The notes: generated by a model not told the origin, from the sequence alone. Counted from the first letter of the stretch, positions 23,314 through 33,551 are shown. The stretch is 64,000 nucleotides of DNA from Deltaproteobacteria bacterium (GCA_029565915.1 JAKQNG010000296.1:1-64000), one strand, 5' to 3'. Made by a program: numbers and translations.

Positions 23314-25476
23314 TCAATACCGCCGTATTGGTGACGATTTCGGGTGGTTCAGGCGTCCATGAAGCGCCGTCATCACGGCGAACACGTCCGCTTCGATGTC
23401 TTCGGGAACATGGCGGAGCATGGCGGCAATGAGGGTCTCCACCGCCAGCCGCGGGCTGACCCGGAAGGAGGCGATTTCGCCGGGCTCGCGCAATTCAAAG
23501 ATGTTGGTAAAGCTGTGGTCCTCGTTGAAGCCCGCCAGCAGTTGTCGCAGAGAGACCGCACCGGCAAGGCGACGATACTCCCGCAGCATCTCGTTGGCGA
23601 CCTGCAGTGCGGTCGGATCTTTCTCGCTGGCCTCCATCAGATCAACGCCGATGGTGAGTTGGCCGATCCGCTGCAGAAAGGAATCCACAGTTTCGCCGGT
23701 GATGATGCTGCCGTGCTGCGGGGCGATGATACGCACCTCGGGGGAGAGGCGATGGACCGCCAGCAGGGCGCGATCCAGCGCGCGCCGACTCGGCATGTAA
23801 ATCTCGTGAAACATGGCCACGCCGCCAAAGCTGTTGTCGATCGCCACCATGCCCGGACCTGAAGTGGTTCCCCCGAACAGGTCTCCGGAAAACAGCACGC
23901 CGCTGCCCGGATCATGGACCATCACCGCACCCCGGAAATGGCAGAACGGCGTGGGAACAAACCGCAGATGCTGGTCATCTCCGAAACTCAGGTGGCTGCC
24001 GGGGATGCTCTCGGTGGAGATGTACAAGCCCGGGTCGAATCCGTAGTGGCGGACCAGTCGCCAGGTGTCTTCGCTGCAGACGATGAAGGCACGGGGCGCC
24101 AGACGCTGGATCGCCGCCGCATTGCCGCACACATCCGGATCCTGGTGATTGAGGAAGATGTAGTTGAGGTTTTCGATGTTGCCGATGATGGACACCACCT
24201 TTGACACAACCGTGTCCATGTCCCGGGGCGGTCCGGGATCCATCAGCACGGAAATCGTGCGACCGGCCGCGGAAAAGACCCGCAGATAGGCGTTGCACTC
24301 CAGCTGTGTGCCGTGACGCCGTCCCACCCAGTACGCACCCGGCGCCAGCTCCACCACCTCGTCGTCGGTCCCGGAGCTGTGGAGGAGTGACACCCTGCGG
24401 ATTGCGGGCAACGGCGGCGGGGTCGGGACCGCCGCAGCACGCGGGGATGTAACCGCTCGGGAGGATGCGGGATGCCGTCCGGCATGGCGCAGCCGGCTGA
24501 GCAGCGACGAGATGTCCCGTTGCAGCTCCACCATGGATTCCTGTCGATCCGCCGGATTCTTGGCAATGGCGCGGAGCACCACGGCGCGCGTTTCGTCGGG
24601 AAGCCCCAGCTCCACGGCGCGTGCCTGGTCCCAGGGGGGCGTGTCATAGATGTGCTGCATGAAAACCCTGAAGTAGGATTCGTCATCAAAGGGCACCCGG
24701 GCAAACAGCAGCTCATACAACACGATGCCCAGAGAATAGATGTCCGACTGCGCCGTCATCTCCCGGCCCTGACACTGTTCGGGCGACATGTAGGCCGGCG
24801 TGCCGAAGACACTTCCGGCCATCGTCAGACCCTTCTTCAACGTGCCGGCCGTCGGAATGACGGCATTCGCGATCAGTTTGCCGATTCCCAGATCCAGGAT
24901 TTTCAGCACCGGTTCTCCGGTGGATTCCGGCTGGTGGAGAAAGAGGTTGTCGGGTTTCAGGTCGCGGTGGATCACCCCGCGCTCGTGGGCGGCAGCCATG
25001 CCTTCGCAGGCCTGCAGCAGGAAGGAGAACGCGTCATGGGGAGAGATGCTCTTTTGTGCCACCATCTGACCGAGGGTGCGTCCGGTCAGTTTTTCCATGA
25101 CCATGAAGTGGGCGAAGCCCGAAAGGACGCCGAAATCGAGTATCGCCACCACGTTGCGATGGGCGATGAGCGAGATGAGCATGGCTTCCTGCCGGAACCG
25201 ATCGTTCACCTGGTCGTCGGTCGCGTGTTCGGCCTTCAGCACTTTCAACGCCAGTCGCCTGCCCGTGTCGGTGTGCTCCACTTCGTAGACATCGGCCATG
25301 CCGCCGGAGCCGAGCAGGCCCAGAACGCGATATCGGTCTTTTACAACGGTGCCGATCAGCGGATCGGAACGCCCGGAAACCGGACGGACGATGGCGCCGT
25401 CCACCGGGCAGTACCGCACATCGGGATTCGCGCCCTCCTGGCCGCACAACGGGCAGAACCAGATATTTACTGTCAT
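23314..25476 (-). CDS. Ser/Thr protein kinase fused to a flavodiiron-like (ODP) metallo-beta-lactamase domain
   Basis: The protein is about 720 residues; GTG 25503 is an alternative start. An N-terminal zinc ribbon (CPLCG...YCPVDG) precedes a PknB-type kinase (about 35-295) with Gly loop GSGGMADVYE, catalytic HRDLKPDN, DLG in place of DFG, and GTPAYMSPEQ. After a linker, residues about 365-600 form a beta-lactamase-fold diiron domain of the flavodiiron/ODP class, with metal ligands NHQDPD, CHFRG, GDLFGG and APQHG. The last 110 residues are helical. There is no transmembrane helix, so it is cytosolic. ODP domains bind O2 or NO at a diiron site, so this would be a gas-responsive kinase. Sensing is inferred from the domain. 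Confidence 0.88.
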   Translation of the reverse strand: MTVNIWFCPLCGQEGANPDVRYCPVDGAIVRPVSGRSDPLIGTVVKDRYRVLGLLGSGGMADVYEVEHTDTGRRLALKVLKAEHATDDQVNDRFRQEAMLISLIAHRNVVAILDFGVLSGFAHFMVMEKLTGRTLGQMVAQKSISPHDAFSFLLQACEGMAAAHERGVIHRDLKPDNLFLHQPESTGEPVLKILDLGIGKLIANAVIPTAGTLKKGLTMAGSVFGTPAYMSPEQCQGREMTAQSDIYSLGIVLYELLFARVPFDDESYFRVFMQHIYDTPPWDQARAVELGLPDETRAVVLRAIAKNPADRQESMVELQRDISSLLSRLRHAGRHPASSRAVTSPRAAAVPTPPPLPAIRRVSLLHSSGTDDEVVELAPGAYWVGRRHGTQLECNAYLRVFSAAGRTISVLMDPGPPRDMDTVVSKVVSIIGNIENLNYIFLNHQDPDVCGNAAAIQRLAPRAFIVCSEDTWRLVRHYGFDPGLYISTESIPGSHLSFGDDQHLRFVPTPFCHFRGAVMVHDPGSGVLFSGDLFGGTTSGPGMVAIDNSFGGVAMFHEIYMPSRRALDRALLAVHRLSPEVRIIAPQHGSIITGETVDSFLQRIGQLTIGVDLMEASEKDPTALQVANEMLREYRRLAGAVSLRQLLAGFNEDHSFTNIFELREPGEIASFRVSPRLAVETLIAAMLRHVPEDIEADVFAVMTALHGRLNHPKSSPIRRY

Positions 25477-25577
25477 GGATGCGACCACCGCGTGTCTGTC
25501 CACATGGCCTGCATCCTACCGCGTTCTGATACCGAAAAGGCGGAATCTTTTATTGGAGGAGGCCCGCCCATGAGGGC

Positions 25578-26769
25578 TCAGCCGGCTTTGATGCAGATGA
25601 GGCCCTTCAGGTAGGCGCCTTCGGGAAAGTGGACGGAGACCGGATGATCGGGCCCCTGGGTCAGGCGGGCCACCGTGCGCATGTCCGCTCCGGCGTCCAG
25701 TGCCGCGCCGGCGACGATTTTTGAAAACAGCTCCGCGTCGATGCCCCCCGAACACGAGAACGTGGCGAGGATGCCCCCCGGCCGCAGCAACCCCATGGCC
25801 AGCAGGTTGATGTCCTTGTATCCCCGGGCCGCCTTTTCGGCAGCGGCGGGGGTCGGCGCGAACTTCGGGGGATCGAGAATCACCACGTCGAACCGACGTC
25901 CTTCATTGCGGAACCGGCGCAGCAGGGCAAACACGTCTTCCTCCACCCACTCGAACAGGTTTTCGTCAAACCCGTTGCGCGCGGCGTTGTCCTTCGCGAG
26001 AGAGAGGGCCTCCCTGCTTGTGTCCACGGATACGATGCCCCGGGCCCCGGCGGCGGCCGCGTGGATGCTGAACCCCCCCCGTGTAGCAGAAGCAGTTGAG
26101 GACGTCCTTTCCCGCGCACAGGTCGCCCACCAGCCGGCGATTGGCCCGCTGGTCCAGGTAGAATCCCGTCTTGTGACCCGTGTCCACCCGCACCCCGAAG
26201 ACATGGCCGTATTCGCGGATATCGAGGGTGGCGGAGGAAACGGTGCCCCGGAGGAGTCCGCTGCGCTCCGGCAGTCCCTCCAGCTTCCGCACGTCCGCGT
26301 CCGACCGCTCGTACACGGCCGCGCAGCCGGTTTCCTGCGCCAGCACGTCAACGATGACGTCGAGGAAGTGCTCCACCCCGGCGGACAGGCACTGGAGGAC
26401 GACCACGTCGCCGTAACGATCCGCGATGAGTCCCGGCAGACCGTCCGATTCTCCGTGAATGAGCCGCAGGGCATCCGTGTCATCTGTCAGCCGCAGGCCC
26501 TGTCGCAGGCCGATGGCGCTGCGGATCCGGCGGACAAAAAAATCCCGATCCACCGTCTCGCCTTCGGTAAAGGTCCACACCCGGGCGCGGATCTGCGATG
26601 CGGGCGACAGCGCCGCCGTTGCCAGGAAGGCGCCTTTCTGATCGCGGACGGTGACGGTCTGTCCGGTGGCCGGCGTGCCGGTCACCCTGTCCACAGCGCC
26701 GGAAAAAATCCACGGATGACGCCGCAGAAGGGATTTCTCGCGTCCCTTTTTCAGGATCAGATCGCTCAT
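25578..26769 (-). CDS. class I SAM-dependent rRNA methyltransferase (RlmI-like), frameshifted
   Basis: Two track ORFs are one gene. The N-terminal part (start MSDLILKKGREK at 26769) is a PUA domain followed by the RlmI-type middle region. The C-terminal part has the methyltransferase core with VILDPPKFAP and FSCSGGI. They join at a run of eight C (26073-26080; G on the coding strand). Removing one base restores NCFCYTGGFSIHAAAAGA, and the total length is 3n+1. RlmI methylates a cytosine of 23S rRNA. The family also includes RlmK/L relatives. The extra base is more likely a sequencing or assembly error than a real mutation because both halves are fully conserved. Confidence 0.85.
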
Positions 26770-26788
26770 GGAATGCGGGACACCACGG

Positions 26789-29257
26789 CTAGAGCTCGCT
26801 GCCGATGGCGGACTTGATATCGTTGCGGGAGGCCTCCACGAATTCCCGCAGGCGCCGCTGCACCCGATCATTGATGCTGTCCCTCTCCCAGCTGCCATCC
26901 GCGTTCTTTGCGCCGGCGGGCACACCGGTCAGCACCTCGATGCCCTCGTCGATGGTGGACACGGCGAAGATGTTGAACTTTCCGGCCCTCACCGCCTCCA
27001 CCACCTCCGCCCGCAGCATGAGGTTGCGCACGTTGGGCACGGGAATCAGCACCCCTTCTTCGCCGGTCAGTCCCCGCCGCTCGCACACCTTGAAGATGCC
27101 TTCGATCTTTTCGTTCACGCCGCCGATGGGCTGCAGCTCGCCCAGCTGGTTCACCGAACCCGTCACCGCGATGCCCTGTTTGATGGGGCAGGTGGACAGG
27201 GACGAGAGCAGGGCGAACAGCTCCGCGGCGGACGCGGAATCCCCGTCGATTTCGTCATAGGACTGTTCAAAGGTGACGGATGCCGAAAATCCCAGGGGCT
27301 CCTCCTGGGCATAGCGGCCGCCCATGTAGCCGATCATGATCAGCGCACCCTTGTCGTGGATGGCGCCCGAGAGCTGGACTTCCCGGTCGATGTTCACCAC
27401 GCCCCGGCGGCCCACGTAGGTCCGCGCCGTGATGCGGACCGGCGTGCCGAAGGCGAACCCTCCCACGTCATAGATGGCGATGCCGTTCAGCTGGCCCACC
27501 CGGGCGCCGGCCGTGCGGATGAGGATACCGCCCGAATCGATTTCCCGTCCCACGGCCTCGCTGACGGAGCCGTGCATGTATTCCCGCGCGGCGATGGCCT
27601 GCTCCACGTCCTGCCGGCGGATGGCCTTTGCTTTTGCCTTTCGTGCGAAGCGGTTGGCCTCCGCCAGCAGATCCAGGAGCCCCGCCTGCCGCGTGGAGAG
27701 CATCTCCCGGCTGCGGGCCTTGCGGGAAGCCGCTTCCAGCACCCGCGCCACGCCGCCCCGGTGGACGGGCAGATAGCCTTCTTCCTTGCAGACCTGCCCG
27801 ATGAAGCGGGCCAGCTTGGTCACGTTGGCGCGGTTGTTGGGCATGGTGGGTTCGAAGTCGGCGAGCACTTTGAACAGGCGGCCGAAATTCTCGTCCTCCG
27901 TGTTCAGCAGGTAATACATCTCGTAGTTGCCCACGAGGACCACCTTCATCTTCAGGGGAATCGTGCCGGGCTTCAGGGCCCCGGCCAGCTTGGGCGCCCC
28001 GCTTCCGTGGGGCACGCCTTCGTCGATGCGGATTTCTTTGTGCCGCAGGGCCCGCTTCAGGCTGTTCCAGGCATTTTCGTGGGAGAGCAGCTCCTGGGCC
28101 TGGATGAGCAGGTAGCCGCCGTTGGCCTGGTGCAGGGCCCCGGGCCGCAGCAGGGTGTGGTCCGTGGAGAGGCCGCCGGGGGTTTCGCGGTATTCGAAGG
28201 CACCGCAGAGGGCCGCCGCCGTGGGCATCCGCTCCACCACTACCGGTGCGCCGATTTGAGAGGAGCGGTCGACGAATACATTCACCCGGTAGAGGATTTC
28301 CGGATTGTCGCTGGCGGGCAGATCCCGGTCCAGAAAAGGCAGCAGGGCGTCTTCCGGACTCTGGCCGGAACCGGGTGGGCCGGATGGTCCTTCCCGATGG
28401 TCGTCCGGGGTGAAGATTTCGTAGTTTTCGATGCAGTGCTTCTGCACGTTGCGCAGGTAGGCGGTGACTTCGCCGCCGAGGGACCGGTACTGGTCGATCA
28501 CCTCGCCGATGCGCTCGCCGATGATGGGGGTGATGGCCCGGATTTCGGCAGCACGCACCCGTTCATCGTGGTCGATTTCGAGCTGTCGCCGGGCATAGGC
28601 GAAGGACTCGGCCTTTTCCTGAAACTGGATAATCCGCTTTTCGATGCGGCGGCGGGTGTTGTCGGGCAGCTTTTCCATGTCCGCTTCCGTGAGCGGCCGG
28701 TTCCGGTACAGGGGCATCACGTGCAGAGCGTTTTCACTTTCCCGGATGACCAGTCCCAACTCCTTTGCCACCCGGGAGGCCTTGGCCGTCAGGGCATCGG
28801 CCCGGGCCTTGGTCTCCGCCACGATGCCCGCGCGGATGTGGCCCGAGGCCCCTTCGAGCAGAATGCGGGGAATCATCTTTTTCAGCTCCCGGACGAGGCG
28901 TTCCATCTCCCGGGCGAACACCCGTCCGCGGCCCGCGGGCAGAAGGATGGGCCGGGGGCGGTCGGGGGCGTCGAAATCATGCACGTAGCAGATGTCTTCG
29001 GGTACGGGTTCCTGCTGGGCCCGGGTGGCGAGAATGCGCTTCAGAATCGAGGTCTTGCCAGAGCCCGGATCGCCCACCGCAAAGATGTTGTAGCCCCGGG
29101 TGGTGATTTCGAGACCCGTTTCCACCGATTCCATGGCCCGCTCCTGGCCGATGATGTCGTGGCAGGCGGACAGCTCCGCGGTGGTCCGGAAATCCAGCCA
29201 GTCCGATGGAATACTGCCGGAGAGCTGGGCGGGTTTGAGTCTGTGATTTTTCTTCAT
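26789..29257 (-). CDS. Lon-family ATP-dependent protease (AAA+, LonB-like)
   Basis: The 822-residue protein has an N-terminal region, an AAA+ domain with Walker A VGDPGSGKTS (about 55-64), a long coiled-coil insertion (about 150-260), a second AAA segment, and a C-terminal Lon protease domain. The catalytic Ser is in EIDGDSASAAE and the Lys in GGVNEKIEGIF. This is the soluble, membrane-segment-free Lon-like family (COG1067). It should degrade misfolded or regulatory proteins in the cytoplasm. It begins the minus-strand run that continues into the rRNA methyltransferase 19 nt downstream, and it diverges from the secretin gene. Confidence 0.92.
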   Translation of the reverse strand: MKKNHRLKPAQLSGSIPSDWLDFRTTAELSACHDIIGQERAMESVETGLEITTRGYNIFAVGDPGSGKTSILKRILATRAQQEPVPEDICYVHDFDAPDRPRPILLPAGRGRVFAREMERLVRELKKMIPRILLEGASGHIRAGIVAETKARADALTAKASRVAKELGLVIRESENALHVMPLYRNRPLTEADMEKLPDNTRRRIEKRIIQFQEKAESFAYARRQLEIDHDERVRAAEIRAITPIIGERIGEVIDQYRSLGGEVTAYLRNVQKHCIENYEIFTPDDHREGPSGPPGSGQSPEDALLPFLDRDLPASDNPEILYRVNVFVDRSSQIGAPVVVERMPTAAALCGAFEYRETPGGLSTDHTLLRPGALHQANGGYLLIQAQELLSHENAWNSLKRALRHKEIRIDEGVPHGSGAPKLAGALKPGTIPLKMKVVLVGNYEMYYLLNTEDENFGRLFKVLADFEPTMPNNRANVTKLARFIGQVCKEEGYLPVHRGGVARVLEAASRKARSREMLSTRQAGLLDLLAEANRFARKAKAKAIRRQDVEQAIAAREYMHGSVSEAVGREIDSGGILIRTAGARVGQLNGIAIYDVGGFAFGTPVRITARTYVGRRGVVNIDREVQLSGAIHDKGALIMIGYMGGRYAQEEPLGFSASVTFEQSYDEIDGDSASAAELFALLSSLSTCPIKQGIAVTGSVNQLGELQPIGGVNEKIEGIFKVCERRGLTGEEGVLIPVPNVRNLMLRAEVVEAVRAGKFNIFAVSTIDEGIEVLTGVPAGAKNADGSWERDSINDRVQRRLREFVEASRNDIKSAIGSEL

Positions 29258-29441
29258 GGATATTGAAAATCCTTACTGTCGACGGCAACCGTCGGGTTGC
29301 GCAAAAAAGCGGACGGGTTGTAGCACAAACAAAAAAAAGAGGCATCGCGCTTTTGGGGTGCACTTTTTTGGCACAATTTGCCCCTCTGCGGCCGAAAGAG
29401 GAGATGGAAACCCCAAAACCCGACTGCCAAGGAGTCCATCC

Positions 29442-30675
29442 ATGAAACGAACGATCATTCCATCCCTGCTGTTTGTCGTGTTCTGCGTTCTGCCGTCGAT
29501 GCGCGCTGATGCGGACGCCGGGCCACCTGCGACCGATGGGGCGGACCTGCTGCTGGTTGCCGGCGAACAGCAGATCATCGAAGCGGACGATATTGCCAGC
29601 TTTTCGGAAAGCACGGCGGGCGTCATCGAGGTGAAGGTGCCCAGAAGCGGCCGCCAGCTCGTCGTTACCGCCCTGCGCCCCGGGGACACTTCGCTGCTGC
29701 TGCTGCGCCACGACGGCACCTCCCGCCACATCGCCATCACCGTGTTCGCCCGGCATCCGGCGGCGATCATCGAGGAGCTGCGCACATTGGTAGCCATTCC
29801 GGGCATCACCTACCTGCGCATGGGACCCCGGGTGTTCATCGACGGGGAAGTCCGCACGGAAGCGGAGCTCGCCCGGATCGAAAAGGTGAAGGCCCTGTAC
29901 CCGGGGCAGGTGCAGTCCCTGGTGCAGGTGGGAAATCCCGTGCGGGCAAGGACGAACATCCGGCTGGACCTGACCTTCATCGAGCTGAGCGCGGCAAAGA
30001 CCATGGAAGCCGGGGTGCGCTGGCCCGCCGAGCTGGGGGCCGGAGGGGCCGTGGAGATGAGCTACGACCTGATGACGGGCATGCCGGCGGCGTCTTTCCG
30101 GGTGGTGGATCAGGCAGCGCCGTCCCTGGCGGCGGCAGAGGCGTCCGGTGCGGTGCGGATCCGCAAAAAGGCCTACCTGGTGACGACCAGCGGGAGCCCG
30201 GCGAGCTACCACGCGGGGGGGCGAGGTCAACGTGAAGGTGGCCGGCTCCCAGGCGGCAGAGCTGCGGACCGTGCCCTGGGGCTGCAGCCTGAAGGTGCTG
30301 CCGCGGTTGGACCGGGAGGCGGGGGTCATCGATCTCGAAGTGGAAGCGGAGGTCGCGGACCTGAAAGAGACGGATCAGGATGCTCCCGGGCGGACCATCT
30401 CAAAGGTGCAGACCCTGGTCCACCTGGGGCTCGGCCAGTCCATCGTCCTTTCGGGGCTCGATGCCCGGTCCGAGAGCCGCACGACGTCGGGTGTGCCGTT
30501 TCTGTCGCGTATTCCCATTCTGGGCATGCTGTTCGGCGTCCACCGCAAACGGGAGGACACGGTGAACGGACTGGTGGCCATCACGCCCGTGGTGCTCGAT
30601 CACCCGGACCGGGACAGCCGCCGCCTCATCGATGCGGCCCTCGAAAAGTTCAATCGCTGGAAGGGAAAGAATTGA
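29442..30675 (+). CDS. CpaC-like secretin (pilus/type II secretion family), frameshifted
   Basis: AAGGAG precedes ATG 29442. After a signal peptide come a pilus-assembly N-terminal domain (LLLVAGEQQIIEADDI onward), a BON-like domain (TYLRMGPRVFIDGEV) and the secretin C-domain with VPFLSRIPILGMLFG. The frame breaks at seven G (30215-30221). Removing one base gives YHAGGEVNVKVAGSQ and a continuous ~410-residue protein, and the span is 3n+1. This is the second such homopolymer break in the window. CpaC secretins form the outer-membrane channel of Flp/Tad pili, but no other Tad gene is nearby, so it is an orphan here. At 410 residues it is slightly short for the family. Confidence 0.85.
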
Positions 30676-30782
30676 TGTGACACTGCCCCCGTCCACCGGC
30701 TCCGGATATCCTTGGACACCGGGCGCACTTCTGGTAGCGTTCCGCACGTTGATCGCACCCTTGCGTTTCAGAGGAAATCCGC

Positions 30783-31337
30783 ATGACATCCGCTCTTGTA
30801 CCCATCGCCGACGGTTTTGAAGAAATCGAAGCATTGACCATTGTCGATGTGCTGCGACGGGCCGGTGTGGCCGTCACGGTGGCCTCCCTGTCCGGTGGAC
30901 CGGTCAGAGGGCGCTCGGCGGTCACGGTGACCCCCGATGCCGGACTTGACGAGGCATTGCGGCGCGGTCCCGTTGACCTGATTGTACTGCCGGGGGGCAT
31001 GTCCAACGCTGCTCATCTGCGGGACGACCCGCGGGTGGTGAACGCCGTTCGCCTGGCCCATGCAGATGGCCGTGTGGTAGCTGCCATCTGCGCCGCACCC
31101 ATGGTCCTCGAAAAAGCCGGTCTGTTGCACGGCGTCGACGCCACCATCTATCCCGGCATGGAGAGTGAAATTCCCTCCTCCCGCATTGTTGAAAAAGATG
31201 TGGTGGAGGCTGGCTCCATCATCACCGGTCGCGGTCCCGCGGCAGCCATGGCATTCGCCCTCACCCTGGTCCGCGTCCTGTGCGGACCGGAAACGTCGCG
31301 GCAGGTGGCGAAGGCACTCCTCGCCGCCGGGCGATAG
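30783..31337 (+). CDS. DJ-1/PfpI family protein
   Basis: The 184-residue protein has the complete DJ-1/ThiJ/YajL fold: an early FEEIEA with the conserved Glu, the nucleophile elbow AAICAAP with Cys near residue 104, and the late helix region ITGRGPAAAMAFAL. Members act as glyoxalase-type or deglycase-like stress enzymes and chaperones. AGAGGAAA lies before the ATG. The gene ends 10 nt before recN and is probably co-transcribed with recN and the cyclic-nucleotide-binding gene. Confidence 0.9.
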   Translation: MTSALVPIADGFEEIEALTIVDVLRRAGVAVTVASLSGGPVRGRSAVTVTPDAGLDEALRRGPVDLIVLPGGMSNAAHLRDDPRVVNAVRLAHADGRVVAAICAAPMVLEKAGLLHGVDATIYPGMESEIPSSRIVEKDVVEAGSIITGRGPAAAMAFALTLVRVLCGPETSRQVAKALLAAGR

Positions 31338-31347
31338 CGCTTTTTTC

Positions 31348-33033
31348 ATGCTGCGGGAACTGCAGATCCGCAATCTGGTGCTCATCGAAGACGCGAGCCT
31401 GACGTTCTCGCCTCGATTCAACGTTCTCACGGGCGAAACCGGCGCCGGAAAATCCCTCATCGCCACATCCCTTGATTTGTTGCTGGGAGACCGCGCCACC
31501 AGCGCCCTCGTGCGGAAGGAAGCAAGGGAAGCGGAAGTGGAAGGCATCTTCGATATCGGCGACGAGCCCCTTGTCCGCGCCGCCCTCGAAGAAGCCGGCC
31601 TGCCCGTAGACGACGAACTGCTCATCCGGCGGATCATCCCGGCGGACGGGCGGCACCGATGCTTCATCAACGGCCGGGTCGCCTCCCTCGGCGTACTGGG
31701 CACCCTCGCCGCGGGCCTCGCCACATCCATGAGCCAGCACGCCCACCAGGAGCTGTTCGAGCCCGAACGCCAGCTGGCGCTCCTCGACGGATTTGCAGGA
31801 AGCGGCACCCTCCTCGAAAAGGTCAGCGCATTGTTCGGCACTCTGCAGCGGCAACAGGACGATCTGTCGCAGCTCCTGTCACAGGATCGGGACAGGGCGG
31901 CCCGGATGGACTATCTCGCTTATCAACTCGACGAATTCGATCGCGTCTCGCCGCAGGACGGCGAAATGGCGTTACTTGAAAAGGAACTCTCTGTTCTGCG
32001 CCACCAGACGACGCTCCTCGAAGGGACCAATGCCTGTGCCGGCGAACTCTACGAAACGGACGGCTCCATCTTTGAGCGGCTGGGAAACCTGTCGAAATCG
32101 CTGCAGCAACTCACCCGGTTCGATCCGTCCCTGGAAGACGATGCACGCCAGCTGCAGGAGGCCTCCATCCTGGTGGAGGAGGCTGCCCGTTCCATCGGCC
32201 GGTACAGCCGCCGACTGGAGGCGGACCCCGCGCGACTCGAAACGCTGGAAGAGCGGAGAGACACGCTGGTGCGGCTGGCGCGCAAGCACGGCGTCGACGC
32301 CGATGAACTGGCTGCGAAGGCTGCGGCCCTGCGCCACGAGCTGGCATCCCTGCAGACCTTCGAAGATGCGGCGAAGTCCCTGCAGGCGGGACTGGATAAG
32401 GCCCGTGCCGATGCGCTGGCGGCTGCACAGGAGTTGAGCCGGACGCGACACCAGGCCGCCGGGAAATTCTCTGCCGCCGTCACGGGGGAACTCACCGCTT
32501 TGTCCTTTGACCGGGCCGCGTTTCACGCGGACATCACCACGGACGATTCGCTCCTTCGTTCCACCGGCATCGATCGGGTCGAGTTCACGGTGGAGCTGAA
32601 TCCGGGCGAAGGCGCCCATCCACTTCGGAAAGTGGCCTCCGGCGGCGAACTCTCCCGCATGATGCTGGCCCTGAAGAAAACGGCGGCCGGCGTGGGGCCG
32701 GTGGGAACGTACGTATTCGACGAGGTGGATGCGGGCATCGGCGGCAACACGGCCCGGGCGGTGGCGGCCAGTCTCGCCGATGTAGCGGCCCATCACCAGC
32801 TCATCTGCATCACCCATCTGGCGCCCATCGCAGCGCGGGCAGATGCCCACTTTCACATCCGCAAGGAGCAGGAAGACGGCCGGACTGTCACTCGCGTTAC
32901 GCCCCTCACCGAAGCGCAACGGGTCGAAGAAATTGCCCGCATGCTGGGCGGCAGCGCCGATGCCGGCATGGTGTCGGCGGCAAAGGAACTGCTGAAGGCC
33001 GGTCGACTACCCAAAAAGAGAGGTGCCCCATGA
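31348..33033 (+). CDS. recN: DNA repair protein RecN
   Basis: The 561-residue SMC-like ATPase matches RecN in length and motifs: N-terminal Walker A GETGAGKS at about residue 30, two central coiled-coil arms (about 150-380), the ABC signature SGGELSRMMLALK, and Walker B TYVFDEVDAGIGG near the C-terminus. RecN helps repair double-strand breaks by holding DNA ends or sister chromatids together. The ATG at 31348 starts at the conserved MLRELQIRNLVLIE. The track's earlier start runs through the upstream DJ-1 gene. Its stop overlaps the next start by 4 nt. Confidence 0.95.
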   Translation: MLRELQIRNLVLIEDASLTFSPRFNVLTGETGAGKSLIATSLDLLLGDRATSALVRKEAREAEVEGIFDIGDEPLVRAALEEAGLPVDDELLIRRIIPADGRHRCFINGRVASLGVLGTLAAGLATSMSQHAHQELFEPERQLALLDGFAGSGTLLEKVSALFGTLQRQQDDLSQLLSQDRDRAARMDYLAYQLDEFDRVSPQDGEMALLEKELSVLRHQTTLLEGTNACAGELYETDGSIFERLGNLSKSLQQLTRFDPSLEDDARQLQEASILVEEAARSIGRYSRRLEADPARLETLEERRDTLVRLARKHGVDADELAAKAAALRHELASLQTFEDAAKSLQAGLDKARADALAAAQELSRTRHQAAGKFSAAVTGELTALSFDRAAFHADITTDDSLLRSTGIDRVEFTVELNPGEGAHPLRKVASGGELSRMMLALKKTAAGVGPVGTYVFDEVDAGIGGNTARAVAASLADVAAHHQLICITHLAPIAARADAHFHIRKEQEDGRTVTRVTPLTEAQRVEEIARMLGGSADAGMVSAAKELLKAGRLPKKRGAP

Positions 33034-33515
33034 CCATGCACTGGAAAGTGCGACGGGAGTTTCTCTCCCGCGTGGAGATATTCAGTGACCTGAGCAGCGG
33101 CGATCTGAAGGCCGTGGCCAAATCGTGTTCGGAGAGCGAATTCGCGGACGGCCAGTTTCTGTGTCGTCAGGGAGATCGCGGCGTGGCAGCGTTCCTCATC
33201 GTGTCAGGTCGGGTGGACGTGGTGGAGGAATTCGCGGACGGCACCTCGATGGTCATTGCCACCCTCGGGCAGGGCGCCTTCGTGGGGGAACTGTCCATCA
33301 TCGACGGTGCGGCGCGGGTGGCGTCCATCCGGGCCAACGGCGATGTGAATGTCCTGGTGCTCACCCAGTGGGCCATGCTGGGGCTGATGAAGAGCAAGCC
33401 CTCCATCGCGGCGGCCATGTTGCCCGTCATTGTCAAGCGCTTCCGCCAGACAACGGACGAATTGCGCCGCCACAACGCCCAGTCCGACGAAGGCCGCAAA
33501 TCCATTTACGGGTAA
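33030..33515 (+). CDS. cyclic-nucleotide-binding domain protein
   Basis: The 161-residue protein is a single cNMP-binding (CRP-type) domain: FLCRQGDRGVAAFLIVSG, then the phosphate-binding cassette GAFVGELSIIDGAARVAS with conserved Gly-Glu and Arg. The C-terminal helices lack a helix-turn-helix, so it is not a transcription factor on its own. It overlaps recN by ATGA, so translation is coupled. It may bind cAMP or cGMP and work through a partner. No cyclase is visible in the window. Confidence 0.88.
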   Translation: MTMHWKVRREFLSRVEIFSDLSSGDLKAVAKSCSESEFADGQFLCRQGDRGVAAFLIVSGRVDVVEEFADGTSMVIATLGQGAFVGELSIIDGAARVASIRANGDVNVLVLTQWAMLGLMKSKPSIAAAMLPVIVKRFRQTTDELRRHNAQSDEGRKSIYG

Positions 33516-33551
33516 AATCTTCGGCGGCGTGCCACGACCCCGAATGTCCGG

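Noticed and set aside
26768-29266. 832-aa open frame on the plus strand opposite the Lon gene
   Set aside because: Shadow ORF from high GC at third positions. The Lon protease on the minus strand is unmistakable, and the antisense product shows no family motif.
29369-29383. TGGCAC followed by TTTGCC before the secretin, resembling a sigma-54 promoter
   Set aside because: Only 3 nt separate the two elements where the fixed spacing needs 5, so it would not be recognised.
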